A DNA stretch of 64,000 nt from Anaerocolumna sp. MB42-C2 (lineage in GTDB: Bacteria; Bacillota; Clostridia; Lachnospirales; Lachnospiraceae): NCBI RefSeq assembly GCF_030913705.1, contig NZ_CP133190.1, positions 2,108,001-2,172,000 on the forward strand. The letters run 5' to 3'. Within the stretch, counting starts at the first letter, position 1; each line of letters opens with the position of its first letter. This document shows positions 35,965-45,003 of the stretch, piece by piece. A program made the translations under genes and the position numbers. The notes beneath the pieces are model-generated. The model was not told the DNA's origin, did not search any database, and saw nothing but the letters and a program-made list of their open reading frames with translations.

Positions 35965-37545
35965 ATGGAATCACAAAATGCGAAACCTAATATTATTATT
36001 GTAATGTCGGATCAACAACGGGCGGACCTACGAAAAAGCAATGGTTACTGTCTGGATACGATGCCCTTTTTAGACAGCTGGAGCTGCGGGGGAGTGGATT
36101 TTAACAGGGCATATACACCCAATCCAACCTGTATGCCGGCCAGAGTCAGTATGTTTACCGGCCGCTATGCAGAATGCCACAAAGTTCGTACAAACCATAA
36201 TGCTATTGATGCATTATATTCAAAAGATCTGTTGGATGTATTTAAGGAAAATGGTTATCAAACAGCCTTGTGCGGGAAGAACCACTCCCATCACGCTCCG
36301 GATGACTTTGACTTTCATGAAATGACAGGACATCTGGGATATGAAGGAGAAATTAACACTTCAAAAGAAGAAATAGAATTTGCAGATTTCCTTTTGAATA
36401 CCAAACATATGGAAACAGATATTCCTTCTCCCGGCGGGTTAGAAGTTCAGCATCCCTACCGCAATGTATCTTCCGCTTTGAAATTCATCGATCAGGCAGA
36501 TAGGGAAGTCCCCTTTTTTGCCTGGGTATCTTTTGCAGAACCTCATAATCCTTATCAGGTTCCGGAGCCTTATTTTAATATGTTTCCGCCGGAGAGTCTG
36601 CCGCCTACAGCAGGAACAGAAAAAAATCTTGACGAAAAGGGAGTGCGCTTTCGCTGGCTCAGGGACAGATGGGAAGATGTGCTGGGAGATAACATTAATG
36701 AACGAATTTTACGCTGCCGTTCAAATTACCACGGCATGCTCAGACTGATTGATGATCAGCTGAAACGCTTAATTGAAGGGTTAAGAGAACGTGACCTGGA
36801 GAAAAACACCATCGTTATCTATGTCTCAGATCATGGAGACTTTGTGGGAGAATACGGACTGATCCGAAAGGGCGCCGACCTTCCTGATATTTTAACCCAC
36901 ATTCCTTTTGTATGGCGGGGTCCCGATATTGTACCCCAGGGAAAACAGACGAATTCTTTTGTAAGCCTGGTAGATATATTGCCTACTTTATGTGACATAA
37001 TTGGCGCCAAGATTCCTTTTGGCTGTCAGGGAAAGAGCATTCTCCCGATTCTTACCAACAAAGAGATACCGGATAAGGAATTTGACTGTGCTTATTCCGA
37101 AAGCGGTTTTTCAGGTTTGTACTGGAATGAGAAAGATGCTCTTACCTTAGAAGCGGAAGGCGCCTCACAAAATATGGTTACCTTTGACTGTCTGAATACC
37201 TGGACCCAGTGCGGTCAGGTAAGAATGCTGCGAAAAGGCGATTACCGGATTCAATTAGATATGATGGGAACAGGATATCTTTATAATGTAAAAGAAGATC
37301 CCGGTGAGCTTGTAAACCTTTGGGATAATCCAGATTATTTTAATCTAAAGACCGACATGTTAACCGAATTAACCGCAGCCATACTCAGAGCCTGTGATCC
37401 GCTTCCGGTACCGCATAACCGGTACCGCACCAAAATCCATCCGAAAGGTTATTGGTTCCAGCCATATGCCAGTGAGGATATGGGAGTACGGAATACCGGA
37501 TCTCTTACGAATATGTTAAATCATATGGAACCTAAGAAATCATAG
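35965..37545 (+). CDS. Sulfatase (Cys-type, type I)
   Basis: The 526-residue enzyme has the CXPXR signature at Cys56 (NPTCMPARVSMFTGRY), whose Cys is converted to formylglycine. It has the metal site MSDQQRAD at the N-terminus and YVSDHGDFVGEYG later. It lacks a signal peptide, so it acts in the cytoplasm on sulfated sugars brought in by the upstream importer. In anaerobes a radical-SAM maturase is needed, and none is in this window. It ends the operon that starts with the YesM-type kinase. Confidence 0.92.
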   Translation: MESQNAKPNIIIVMSDQQRADLRKSNGYCLDTMPFLDSWSCGGVDFNRAYTPNPTCMPARVSMFTGRYAECHKVRTNHNAIDALYSKDLLDVFKENGYQTALCGKNHSHHAPDDFDFHEMTGHLGYEGEINTSKEEIEFADFLLNTKHMETDIPSPGGLEVQHPYRNVSSALKFIDQADREVPFFAWVSFAEPHNPYQVPEPYFNMFPPESLPPTAGTEKNLDEKGVRFRWLRDRWEDVLGDNINERILRCRSNYHGMLRLIDDQLKRLIEGLRERDLEKNTIVIYVSDHGDFVGEYGLIRKGADLPDILTHIPFVWRGPDIVPQGKQTNSFVSLVDILPTLCDIIGAKIPFGCQGKSILPILTNKEIPDKEFDCAYSESGFSGLYWNEKDALTLEAEGASQNMVTFDCLNTWTQCGQVRMLRKGDYRIQLDMMGTGYLYNVKEDPGELVNLWDNPDYFNLKTDMLTELTAAILRACDPLPVPHNRYRTKIHPKGYWFQPYASEDMGVRNTGSLTNMLNHMEPKKS

Positions 37546-37573
37546 CGTGAAAGCAAATAATAATGAAAGGTAT

Positions 37574-37616
37574 AAAAAATGACCATCTGTATCTGATTGC
37601 AGATGGCCTTTTTTAT
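37574..37616 (+). terminator. Rho-independent terminator of the first sulfatase operon
   Basis: AAAAAATGACCATCTG and CAGATGGCCTTTTTT form a stem with an A-tract and T-tract base, just after the sulfatase stop. Confidence 0.8.
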
Positions 37617-37643
37617 GACGTTACTTATATAGTTGTTTTATTG

Positions 37644-37901
37644 TTACATACCAAAATGCTGATACCATCTGGCTATAATCGTATCACGATTTGCCCATAA
37701 ATATTTTTGAATTTTCTTCAAATCAGCTGCCGGAATCTCACTCTTATTCTGGATAAGTTCAATTTCTTCTCTGGTAATCCAAAACTTTGTAGCACTCTCT
37801 GTCGGGTTTCCCTTTGAAATATGGACATGAATTGGTTCATTGTTCTCATTCGACCAGAAATAAACTTTATACCCCATAAAGTCCAGCAATGCCTTAGGCA
37901 A
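37644..37901 (-). CDS. DUF4160 domain protein
   Basis: The protein of about 86 residues contains FMGYKVYFWSNENNEPIHVH and RDTIIARWYQHFGM, matching the DUF4160 family. These small proteins occur in pairs with another small protein and are often listed as toxin-antitoxin candidates. I place the start at TTG 37901, ten bases after AAGGAG; an ATG at 37949 would overlap the upstream gene by 56 bases and has no ribosome site. It overlaps the stop of the preceding small gene by 8 bases. Confidence 0.7.
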   Translation of the reverse strand: MPKALLDFMGYKVYFWSNENNEPIHVHISKGNPTESATKFWITREEIELIQNKSEIPAADLKKIQKYLWANRDTIIARWYQHFGM

Positions 37902-38163
37902 CAGAACCACTCTCCTTTTCTCTTGCGATTTCCCATATAAGGAATGCATTCCGCCTTAAATATTCCTCCAGTTCCATCAATTCATCTTCCGTAAATCCAT
38001 ATGTCTTATAAAACATATTATTTGGTAATTTACCTTCTGCAAAATCAAATCCATCTTTATTAACCCTTTCAAAGCGAACAGAAATTTCTTCAAAACCTTT
38101 TATCTGTTCTATATTAGAGAAAGTTAATACGATATCATCTAACGTTGAATAGTAGTTTGCCAT
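37894..38163 (-). CDS. Small protein partner of the DUF4160 gene
   Basis: This 89-residue acidic protein (MANYYSTLDDIVLTFSNIEQ; FAEGKLPNNMFYKTYGFTED) precedes and overlaps the DUF4160 gene. GGAGGCGC lies before the ATG. I do not recognise a named family. The tight overlap argues that the two products work together, either as a toxin-antitoxin pair or as a small regulatory unit. It sits immediately downstream of the Wadjet operon, in a defence-rich part of the window. Confidence 0.6.
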   Translation of the reverse strand: MANYYSTLDDIVLTFSNIEQIKGFEEISVRFERVNKDGFDFAEGKLPNNMFYKTYGFTEDELMELEEYLRRNAFLIWEIAREKESGSVA

Positions 38164-38339
38164 ACATATGCGCCTCCTTATCCATCAATTAATAATCAGC
38201 TTTCTATATCTGTTTACTTCTTTTCTTTACTAATAAAACCTCTAATAATTTATTAAAAGTATATCACAAGGAGTATGGAATTTCCATAATTCATTACAAT
38301 ATAATCAGCTATTGAAAATATACACCAATAAAACTTTTT

Positions 38340-40376
38340 TTATTCCTCCATAAAATCAAATATACTTTCCTGTTCAAAGGTCTGATGGAATACAGCATGC
38401 TCCAATCTTTCGTTTTCTTCCAGCCCATCTTTGTTTTTCCTGATATTTTCGATATGCAATACTTCTTTGTCACTATACATTTTCTGTCGTACACTTAAGG
38501 TATAAATTAAGTTGAAACGATTGGTTATGGAGCTTTGACTAAGGTCGGAAAGACAAATCAGTTGAATGTTAAATGTCCTGGCTATATCTATGACTGCTTT
38601 AAGTAAATGCTCGGAGGATGTTCTGGCAAATGGATTATCCATTATCATAACCTTTGATTCATGAATGGAGGACTCATTCATTCTTCTGCCCGTTGCTTCC
38701 CTGGTATAGGAAATCAACGTGGAAGCCACAGTGAAGAAACATACGAATTTTTCTCCCCCTGAATTTTCTTTCATGGCATCTTCCCAGGCTTTCATACCGC
38801 TGTTATTTTCATTTAGCTCAATTTTATAAATGGAAACTGGTATTACCTCTTTACCAATCAGCTGATTTAACAGCTGCCTGGTAGAAACCATACTTCGGAT
38901 CTTATCCTTATATTTTTTATCCATACCGCTGTTACTGTTATCTTCCTGTTTCAGGTAATCAATTAAAAGCTTCAAGGTGGATTCAATATAGTCTTTCATC
39001 CGGTTGATAGAAACGTTATTATCCAGTTCTTTAGGAATTCCCACGGAAAGCATCTGGATCGGCCTGCTTTTTGTACCAAGTTTAATTTTTGACTTTTCGG
39101 AAATCGACCGTATTCCCTCATAAATTAGTGTCGCATAGCTGACACACTGCTCGGTTACCTGCCGCTTGGTATCTTCCATCTTAGCCAGCTGCTGCTCATA
39201 AAGATCCAGTAATTTTTCAAGACTTTCACGCTTTTTCATCAACTCCTCAAGGTAGAAATATACTTTTTCATAAGAAACCTCTCCATTTATATCCAAAGAT
39301 AAAAGGGAAATTAAAATGTCCGTTATGGAGACGTGAACATTCTCATAATTTTTTCTGATATTGTCATAGAGTCTTGCAAAGCTTTTCTTTTCTTCCTTAC
39401 AGCTTTTCTCCGTTTCCTGATACGCTTTCTGTAATTCCTGACACTGCCTGTTTATATCTTCATCTAATTCAAACCGGCTTATAGAATTCTTTTCGATCTC
39501 GGGTTTAACCATGTTGCCGATAATACCAGATTTGATTTCACATAACTGACTTCTAATACGTAAAACACTTTCCTTTTCTTTCATTTCTTCTTTCGAAAAC
39601 CTGATTTTTTTGCGCCGATTAGCATAATCCTGCTTTATTTTCTCCTTAGGCAGGGGGCTTACCAAGCCGATTTTCTGTAATTCCGAAAAAGCTGCGTTCA
39701 TCTTTGTACGGACTATTGTGACTTCATCATGAACCTTTTGCCAGCTATCACATATCTTTGTATATGTTTGTGAAACCTGTGTCAAATCTTCTTTTATCAT
39801 TCTTAATTCGGGTTCGTCAAACTTGATATCTTTATAGTCCTCCAAAGTCAGATTCAACTCATTAATTTCGTTTTCATAATTCATAAGAATTTCTTTTTTA
39901 TCGTTCAGTTCTCTTTCCAGGGCTTTAATTGACTGCTCCAAACCATTCATGATCCTCTTATATTCTTTTTCCAGCATTTCAATGGAACTCTCAATTACCT
40001 GCCCTGTTTTTACCTCCTCATAAGGCTGCATCTTTAGCCGGCTGCCCACATTCTCATCTCCGGTCACCTTTGGGGCAATTGCGACTCCCGTAAGAAGATA
40101 ATCTTTCTTTGCCGTATTATCTAAAATCCATTCCAGTAAAATATAAGCAGGCTGTCTGTTTCTTTTAAAATAAGAGCTCATGGTTCTTTTTTGAAGAGAA
40201 CAGTCCGGAATCACAGGCTGGAGCATAAGCTGTATCAGGACACTCTTACCGCCGCCGTTTGCCAGGTTAAGAAGAGAATTTTCCCCTCCGAAAAACGAAA
40301 AGGTTTCATCGGCAATCTGCCTGATGTCATTGTTATAGTAAAAATTTATAATACGCACCCTGTTTAACTTGGCCAA
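38340..40376 (-). CDS. jetC: JetC-like SMC ATPase of a Wadjet system, apparently shortened
   Basis: The 678-residue protein has an SMC/MukB-type ATPase split over both ends: Walker A in NLANGGGKSVLIQ (residues 37-49), ABC signature in NSGGEKF near residue 550, and Walker B in SKVMIMDNPF near 585. Between them lie about 400 residues, largely coiled coil. JetC proteins of this kind are usually near 1000 residues or more. Homology-like sequence breaks after GDENVGSRLKMQ (about residue 118, near 40020) and resumes in coiled coil, so an in-frame internal deletion is likely. JetC with JetA and JetB forms the ring that extrudes circular plasmid DNA for cutting by JetD. It follows jetB by 3 bases. 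Confidence 0.8.
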   Translation of the reverse strand: MAKLNRVRIINFYYNNDIRQIADETFSFFGGENSLLNLANGGGKSVLIQLMLQPVIPDCSLQKRTMSSYFKRNRQPAYILLEWILDNTAKKDYLLTGVAIAPKVTGDENVGSRLKMQPYEEVKTGQVIESSIEMLEKEYKRIMNGLEQSIKALERELNDKKEILMNYENEINELNLTLEDYKDIKFDEPELRMIKEDLTQVSQTYTKICDSWQKVHDEVTIVRTKMNAAFSELQKIGLVSPLPKEKIKQDYANRRKKIRFSKEEMKEKESVLRIRSQLCEIKSGIIGNMVKPEIEKNSISRFELDEDINRQCQELQKAYQETEKSCKEEKKSFARLYDNIRKNYENVHVSITDILISLLSLDINGEVSYEKVYFYLEELMKKRESLEKLLDLYEQQLAKMEDTKRQVTEQCVSYATLIYEGIRSISEKSKIKLGTKSRPIQMLSVGIPKELDNNVSINRMKDYIESTLKLLIDYLKQEDNSNSGMDKKYKDKIRSMVSTRQLLNQLIGKEVIPVSIYKIELNENNSGMKAWEDAMKENSGGEKFVCFFTVASTLISYTREATGRRMNESSIHESKVMIMDNPFARTSSEHLLKAVIDIARTFNIQLICLSDLSQSSITNRFNLIYTLSVRQKMYSDKEVLHIENIRKNKDGLEENERLEHAVFHQTFEQESIFDFMEE

Positions 40377-40379
40377 CTA

Positions 40380-41066
40380 TTACACCTCCTTATCAAATAT
40401 ACGTTGTATCTCCTGAACCCGGTCTTCATGGAGATAATAATTTACAAAAATATCATGCAGACGTTTTGTCGGTCGTATTTCCCTGTTATCTTCCACAAGG
40501 CGAATCAGCTTTTCCCTTTCCAGCAGTTTTAGGGCTTTCATTACCGTTCCTGCTTTTGTCTTAAGCTTTCCCTCATCATATACCTGCTTATTACTCCAGT
40601 ACTCCGCAATTTTACCGAAATTAACACCGTATTCCTCCTCATAGGAATCTAATTGGTCCGATTGGTTTAAATAACCGTCAAACCGTTTATCCAGCTCATC
40701 AATCAAAACTTTTATCTGAAGAAAATCCCGTTGTACGGGATTATTGTTTTTCCCTCCATAAAATAAATACAAAATTATCATTATAATATAGGTCTGCAGA
40801 TAAGCATCCGTAAGTGTCGAATTGGAAGAAATGGATTCTCTCAATTCTTTCATACTCATACTTAATACATCATTTTCCAAATTGGGAATCATGTAAATGG
40901 TCTGTCCTACCTCCAGTAGTTCAAATCCCAGTTCTTCCTCAAGTTCTGATAAGAGCTCCCTTACCTCTTCTTTTTTATATTCCAAAAACAGTTCACTATC
41001 CGATTCACTGCTAAACTGCCCCTCTTTCAATAATCTGGAATAGATCTTAAGAGCACTTTTTATCAT
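40380..41066 (-). CDS. jetB: JetB-like (MukE/MksE-type) subunit of a Wadjet system
   Basis: The 228-residue protein has a winged-helix architecture rich in charged residues (LLSELEEELGFELLEVGQTI; KAGTVMKALKLLEREKLIRL), matching the small MukE-like subunit in these operons (DUF6063-type by my reading). It overlaps the jetA stop by 4 bases (ATGA) and ends 3 bases before jetC. JetB bridges the kleisin JetA and the SMC heads. The gene itself looks intact. Confidence 0.75.
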   Translation of the reverse strand: MIKSALKIYSRLLKEGQFSSESDSELFLEYKKEEVRELLSELEEELGFELLEVGQTIYMIPNLENDVLSMSMKELRESISSNSTLTDAYLQTYIIMIILYLFYGGKNNNPVQRDFLQIKVLIDELDKRFDGYLNQSDQLDSYEEEYGVNFGKIAEYWSNKQVYDEGKLKTKAGTVMKALKLLEREKLIRLVEDNREIRPTKRLHDIFVNYYLHEDRVQEIQRIFDKEV

Positions 41067-42673
41067 ATAGATTCACCTTCTTCTCTCATAACAGGTCTAA
41101 TTATAAAATCATCCATTTCAATAAAATTCATTAAAAGCTCCTCCCCATAATCAGCGGGGACTAATAGCTTTAATCTATCTTTTTCAGCTTTTTCAAATGT
41201 TAGTTTACTTACCCCAAAGAAATCCGGATTACGCTGTTCCAAATGATATAGACTATAAGCCAAATCGAATTCTCCGTTAGCCTCTGATACAATCTCCGTC
41301 TCATCCCTGTTTACCCACTTTATAATATCGATTTCATGGATTTCATATAACTTTAACATAATTAAAAAAATCCGTTTGTTCTCCGTATATACATTAAGAC
41401 GTTTTGTTTTTCCTTCCAGGCAGTGGTAAAATTTCCCAAAAGTAAAACTCTCTTTGTGATCTCCTGCATACTTAAATAATCTTTCAACAATACGAAAGTT
41501 AATTTCATTCTTTAATTTAATTTCCTCCAGGGTCCGGCTTTCAAGGAGTTCTTCCTCCGGTAATTCCAAATCATCCTGGGACATCTCTTTTAACTTTCCC
41601 TGACGCTCATAAATCAGGTTAAGGTTCAGTCTCTTTTTAAGCCGCGGTAAAGACAGCGGCCCTAGAAGTTCTGATAGCAACGGAATAGTTTTCTCATTAA
41701 TTAGGGTTAGCGGTTCCAGTATTTCTCTATCAAAGTCATACCGTTTAACGATTGAAGCAAAAAAACTGTTCTGAATTGTCTCTTCATAAACCTGGTTCAT
41801 GGAAAATCTTTTTCCAATCAGATTTCTTTGTTCCGCTATAACAATCTGTATATTCCGTTTAATTTCAAAAAGGCTGTCAAGGGCTTTTACCATCGTGTTA
41901 TCAAGATAACCGTTCTCTTCCCTTTCAAAATTGATTCTGACCTCATCCTGTTCCACACTGACTCTGATGTCCTGCATACCTTCATATTCTTCATCAATTA
42001 ATGTATATGTTTCCGATAATATTTTTTCATATTCACTTTTATCAATTTCATGAATATTCTGTCTGATTCGATATATAAACTCTTCCAGATCTTTTTTCTT
42101 TTGACGGAGCATAGATATCAAATTTTTACTTTACGCAACTGCATGCTTATAATTTTTCCGTTTCAGAAGTTCCTTTAATTTAAGCTGTTCCAATTTAAAA
42201 TCCAGTTCCTTGTCCACTTCTTTCGTCCGGAACAAGAAATCATATCCCTGGTCTGTTAACTGGTAAATGATTCTATTATCATTAAGAAGTTTATCGTTTA
42301 TCAGTCTTACCCTGACCGGCTTAATCTTGTCCGTATAACACATGGCATTATAATTTTTAACAGCTCCCCCGTTCTGAAGGATATCCTTTACCATATACTC
42401 CGTCAAAGCTTTCACTTTATCATAACTAAACCGGTAGTTATATAAAGGTAGTACCTGTTCCATAAATGCTGTCATATTTTGAAGAGTACAGTCATCATTC
42501 TCGCTTAACGTCTGTTCCATAATAAAAATAAGCAACGTAAAAAAGAGATTATCCAGCTCATTTTCTTTAAACCAACTCTCAATCTCCTGATTTTTATTTT
42601 TCCTGTTTACAATGGATTCCACCACTGCAACAAATTCCATCCTTTTTTCAAAACCCTCTAAATAATCGAACAT
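41063..42673 (-). pseudogene. jetA: jetA (kleisin subunit of Wadjet) split by an in-frame stop codon
   Basis: One reading frame of 537 codons is open except for a TAA at 42133-42131, giving KNYKHAVA-stop-SKNLISMLRQKKKD without any frame change. The 180-codon N-terminal part has the winged-helix pattern expected of JetA/MukF-like proteins (AEDN-poor, IIYQLTDQGYDFLFRTKEVD). The C-terminal part (352 codons) is a coiled-coil and kleisin-like region. A CAA-to-TAA change would explain it. The C-terminal part could start only at TTG 42121, which has no ribosome site. AGAGGAAA precedes the gene start. Unless the stop is read through, the complex lacks a working kleisin. Confidence 0.75.
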
Positions 42674-42685
42674 TATATTTCCTCT

Positions 42686-42874
42686 TTATATCCTATCCGC
42701 GAAATCATATGATAGCAATGCTCCACATCGATAATGCGTACTCACTTCGTTTTTCGCTGTCATAAGGTCTGCCGATATTATTTCATAAGTATAAATCATG
42801 TTTGTAATCATGCTGCTGTAACTTATGAACAAACCCACCGTTTCATATTCAGCTTTCATTATATCAAAACCCAA
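42686..42874 (-). CDS. Possible small gene between jetD and jetA
   Basis: This frame of up to 62 codons (ATG at 42859 for 57 codons) encodes MKAEYETVGLFISYSSMITN and ends SYDFADRI, 12 bases before jetA. It fills the gap between two operon genes on the same strand, which favours a real product, but the ribosome site is weak and I recognise no family. It could instead be a decayed accessory gene. Confidence 0.35.
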   Translation of the reverse strand: MGFDIMKAEYETVGLFISYSSMITNMIYTYEIISADLMTAKNEVSTHYRCGALLSYDFADRI

Positions 42875-42903
42875 TATCTTATTCAGGAGCTGATAACAAC
42901 ATA

Positions 42904-43914
42904 TTATCTTACAAGCTTTAAATAATCCCTGTAATTTAATATCTCCTGGGGGATGCGTTTGTTACTATCCAGCACCCGCTTTATAAGCATTTCTTCATTT
43001 TCTGTGAAATAATCGAGAAAACATTTATCGTAAATTATTCCCCTGTTATCATCCGTTGGCTCTAAATCCTCATATATTGCTTTCTTTAGCATATGCTTAT
43101 AGAGCCGTACAAAAGGTTTTATACTGCCCTCCCTGTTATTATTCAAACATCGGTATAACATATCGATTCCTGCAATATCGATATCACCTGCATATAAAAT
43201 CCGATAAGGCCGGTCGGTAATTTCATCCATAAACTTACCAAGCGCCTCCGGTTTTGTCGCTTTATTTCCCTCTCCATATATGATAATATCTATTTGGACG
43301 TCAAATAAAATTTTCTTTTCCGATTGTTTTAAGGATTTACCTAACGAATACCAGGTATCTTTATTTTCTATGACAAGAGCGGTAACTATGGGGGAATTTA
43401 CATGCAAATCCAGGAAGAAAAAGGATTCCGGCGCATAAAAACAATTCAGATAATCATTATTTAAATGGTTCCAGGAACAAATCTGTTTCCCTGCTGCCGA
43501 TTCCAAAAATTTTTCATTCCTCCATATATCATAGGAACGTTCCTTTACGGACATGTTATAACTCAATGTTTCCCTGTTATTCCATAGATACTCACTTAAT
43601 TTTATAATTTTTTCCTTATTTTCTATAAACTGCTTTGGATTCTTTAAATACCTTGTAATATCCATATCCGGGTGAAGCTTTCTGATCTCTTTTTCATATT
43701 CCTTATAATCTTCCTTTTTGGTCACTTTCTTATATTCGGAATAGATCCTTGGTATAAAAGAAGTCATACCTCTTTTTTTAACCGGTATGATTTTGTCCTC
43801 TGCTATCCATTCTTCAATGATTGCTTTTAACTCAACATAATCACTGATGTGAAATGCTTTCATAACATCAAGATAAGTGAAAAACTTAGATTTTATTTTG
43901 TTTATATCCGGCAT
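42904..43914 (-). CDS. jetD: JetD-like Toprim nuclease of a Wadjet system
   Basis: The 336-residue protein has an N-terminal winged-helix region and a C-terminal Toprim-type region: ALVIENKDTWYSLGKS carries the conserved Glu, IIYGEGNKA follows, and ILYAGDIDIAGIDMLY carries the DxD metal ligands. JetD is the topoisomerase-VI-A-like nuclease that cleaves DNA after loop extrusion. I chose ATG 43914, nine bases after GGGGGGAG. It is the first gene of the operon and looks intact, with a promoter at 43961-43989. Confidence 0.8.
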   Translation of the reverse strand: MPDINKIKSKFFTYLDVMKAFHISDYVELKAIIEEWIAEDKIIPVKKRGMTSFIPRIYSEYKKVTKKEDYKEYEKEIRKLHPDMDITRYLKNPKQFIENKEKIIKLSEYLWNNRETLSYNMSVKERSYDIWRNEKFLESAAGKQICSWNHLNNDYLNCFYAPESFFFLDLHVNSPIVTALVIENKDTWYSLGKSLKQSEKKILFDVQIDIIIYGEGNKATKPEALGKFMDEITDRPYRILYAGDIDIAGIDMLYRCLNNNREGSIKPFVRLYKHMLKKAIYEDLEPTDDNRGIIYDKCFLDYFTENEEMLIKRVLDSNKRIPQEILNYRDYLKLVR

Positions 43915-43960
43915 CCATACTCTCCCCCCTCTATGCTGCAAATGGTTGTTTCATACGGTT

Positions 43961-43989
43961 ATTCTAACATAACACTGAAATTCTGACAA
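43961..43989 (-). promoter_or_regulatory. Promoter of the Wadjet operon
   Basis: On the - strand TTGTCA (43989-43984) and TAGAAT (43966-43961) are separated by 17 bases, 47 bases before the jetD start. Confidence 0.6.
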
Positions 43990-44035
43990 CTCCAACCCTA
44001 TTAATCACGGCAAACACACAGAGTTCTCAAACAAG

Positions 44036-44121
44036 TTGACATTATAGGCAGGTGCGTATAGAATTACTATAAAGTATACCGGAAGCTAACATGATACCTG
44101 GATTATATCACATTTTGTGAT
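44036..44121 (+). promoter_or_regulatory. Promoter and palindrome upstream of the VanR-like gene
   Basis: TTGACA (44036-44041) and TAGAAT (44059-44064) have a 17-base spacer. ATCACATTTTGTGAT (44107-44121) is a 6-bp inverted repeat downstream that could bind a regulator. The remaining leader to 44307 shows no gene. Confidence 0.5.
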
Positions 44122-44307
44122 GTAACGAAATTGAGCATATCAGAGAGAGAAATAGAATAACTCTGCAGGAATAAATGCATAACGGTGTGATATGTAAGGT
44201 GCTTGTGGCCTATCCTAAGACTGCTAATATGCTAATACATGGGTAAAAAGCTTTCGAACCAGGTATAGTAAGTGACTAAGATGATATTTTTGAGAGGAGC
44301 AAACGAA

Positions 44308-45003
44308 TTGGATCGACCAAAAGTTTTAATTGTAGATGATGACCGGGAAATCGTGGACTTGATAGAGCTTTATCTAGCAAGCGAAAACTACGAAATCTTA
44401 AAAGCGTATGATGGGAAAGAGTGTACGGAATTTTTGCACTATCATGATATTTCTCTTTTAGTGCTGGACATTATGATGCCTGAAATTGATGGTTTGACCA
44501 TTTGTAAAAACCTGCGTGAGCACTCCAATATACCTATCATTATGGTAACTGCCAAAACAAATCCCATAGACAAAGTGCAAGGCCTGACAATCGGTGCGGA
44601 TGATTACATCACAAAGCCCTTTCACCCTTTGGAATTGGTTGCCCGAATCAAGGCACAGATGCGCAGATTCACCCAGCTTAATCCTCACAACACAAACCAT
44701 GGACAGACGATTGTCATTAAGGATTTAATTATCAACACTCTGGAACACACGGTTACGAAAGGGGACATACCCTGCCAACTTACACCCAAGGAGTTTGACA
44801 TTCTCCTGCTGCTGGTGCAAAACCGGGGACAGGTTTTCAGCTCGGAGGCTATCTTTGAAAGTGTCTGGAAAGAAGCAGCCTATGAACAGGACAATACAAT
44901 AATGGTGCACATTAGAAAGCTGCGGGAGAAATTAGGAGATGACGCCCGCAAACAGAAATATATCCATACCGTATGGGGAGTGGGGTATAAAATTGAAAAA
45001 TAG
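44308..45003 (+). CDS. OmpR/VanR-type response regulator
   Basis: The 231-residue protein has a receiver domain (VLIVDDDREI; LLVLDIMMPEIDGLTICKNL with Asp54 as acceptor; GADDYITKPFHPLELVARIK) and a winged-helix domain (LTPKEFDILLLLVQNRGQVF; VHIRKLREKLGDD; HTVWGVGYKIEK). It resembles VanR in length and motifs. The start is TTG 44308, eight bases after GAGGAG. It probably controls the lipoprotein-ABC operon at 46185-49694 rather than glycopeptide resistance, since no vanHAX genes are present. Confidence 0.88.
   Translation: MDRPKVLIVDDDREIVDLIELYLASENYEILKAYDGKECTEFLHYHDISLLVLDIMMPEIDGLTICKNLREHSNIPIIMVTAKTNPIDKVQGLTIGADDYITKPFHPLELVARIKAQMRRFTQLNPHNTNHGQTIVIKDLIINTLEHTVTKGDIPCQLTPKEFDILLLLVQNRGQVFSSEAIFESVWKEAAYEQDNTIMVHIRKLREKLGDDARKQKYIHTVWGVGYKIEK

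Noticed and set aside
41063..42121. Separate gene for the C-terminal half of JetA starting at TTG 42121
   Set aside because: It is in the same frame as the upstream half, only a TAA separates them, and there is no ribosome site. It is better described as one interrupted gene.
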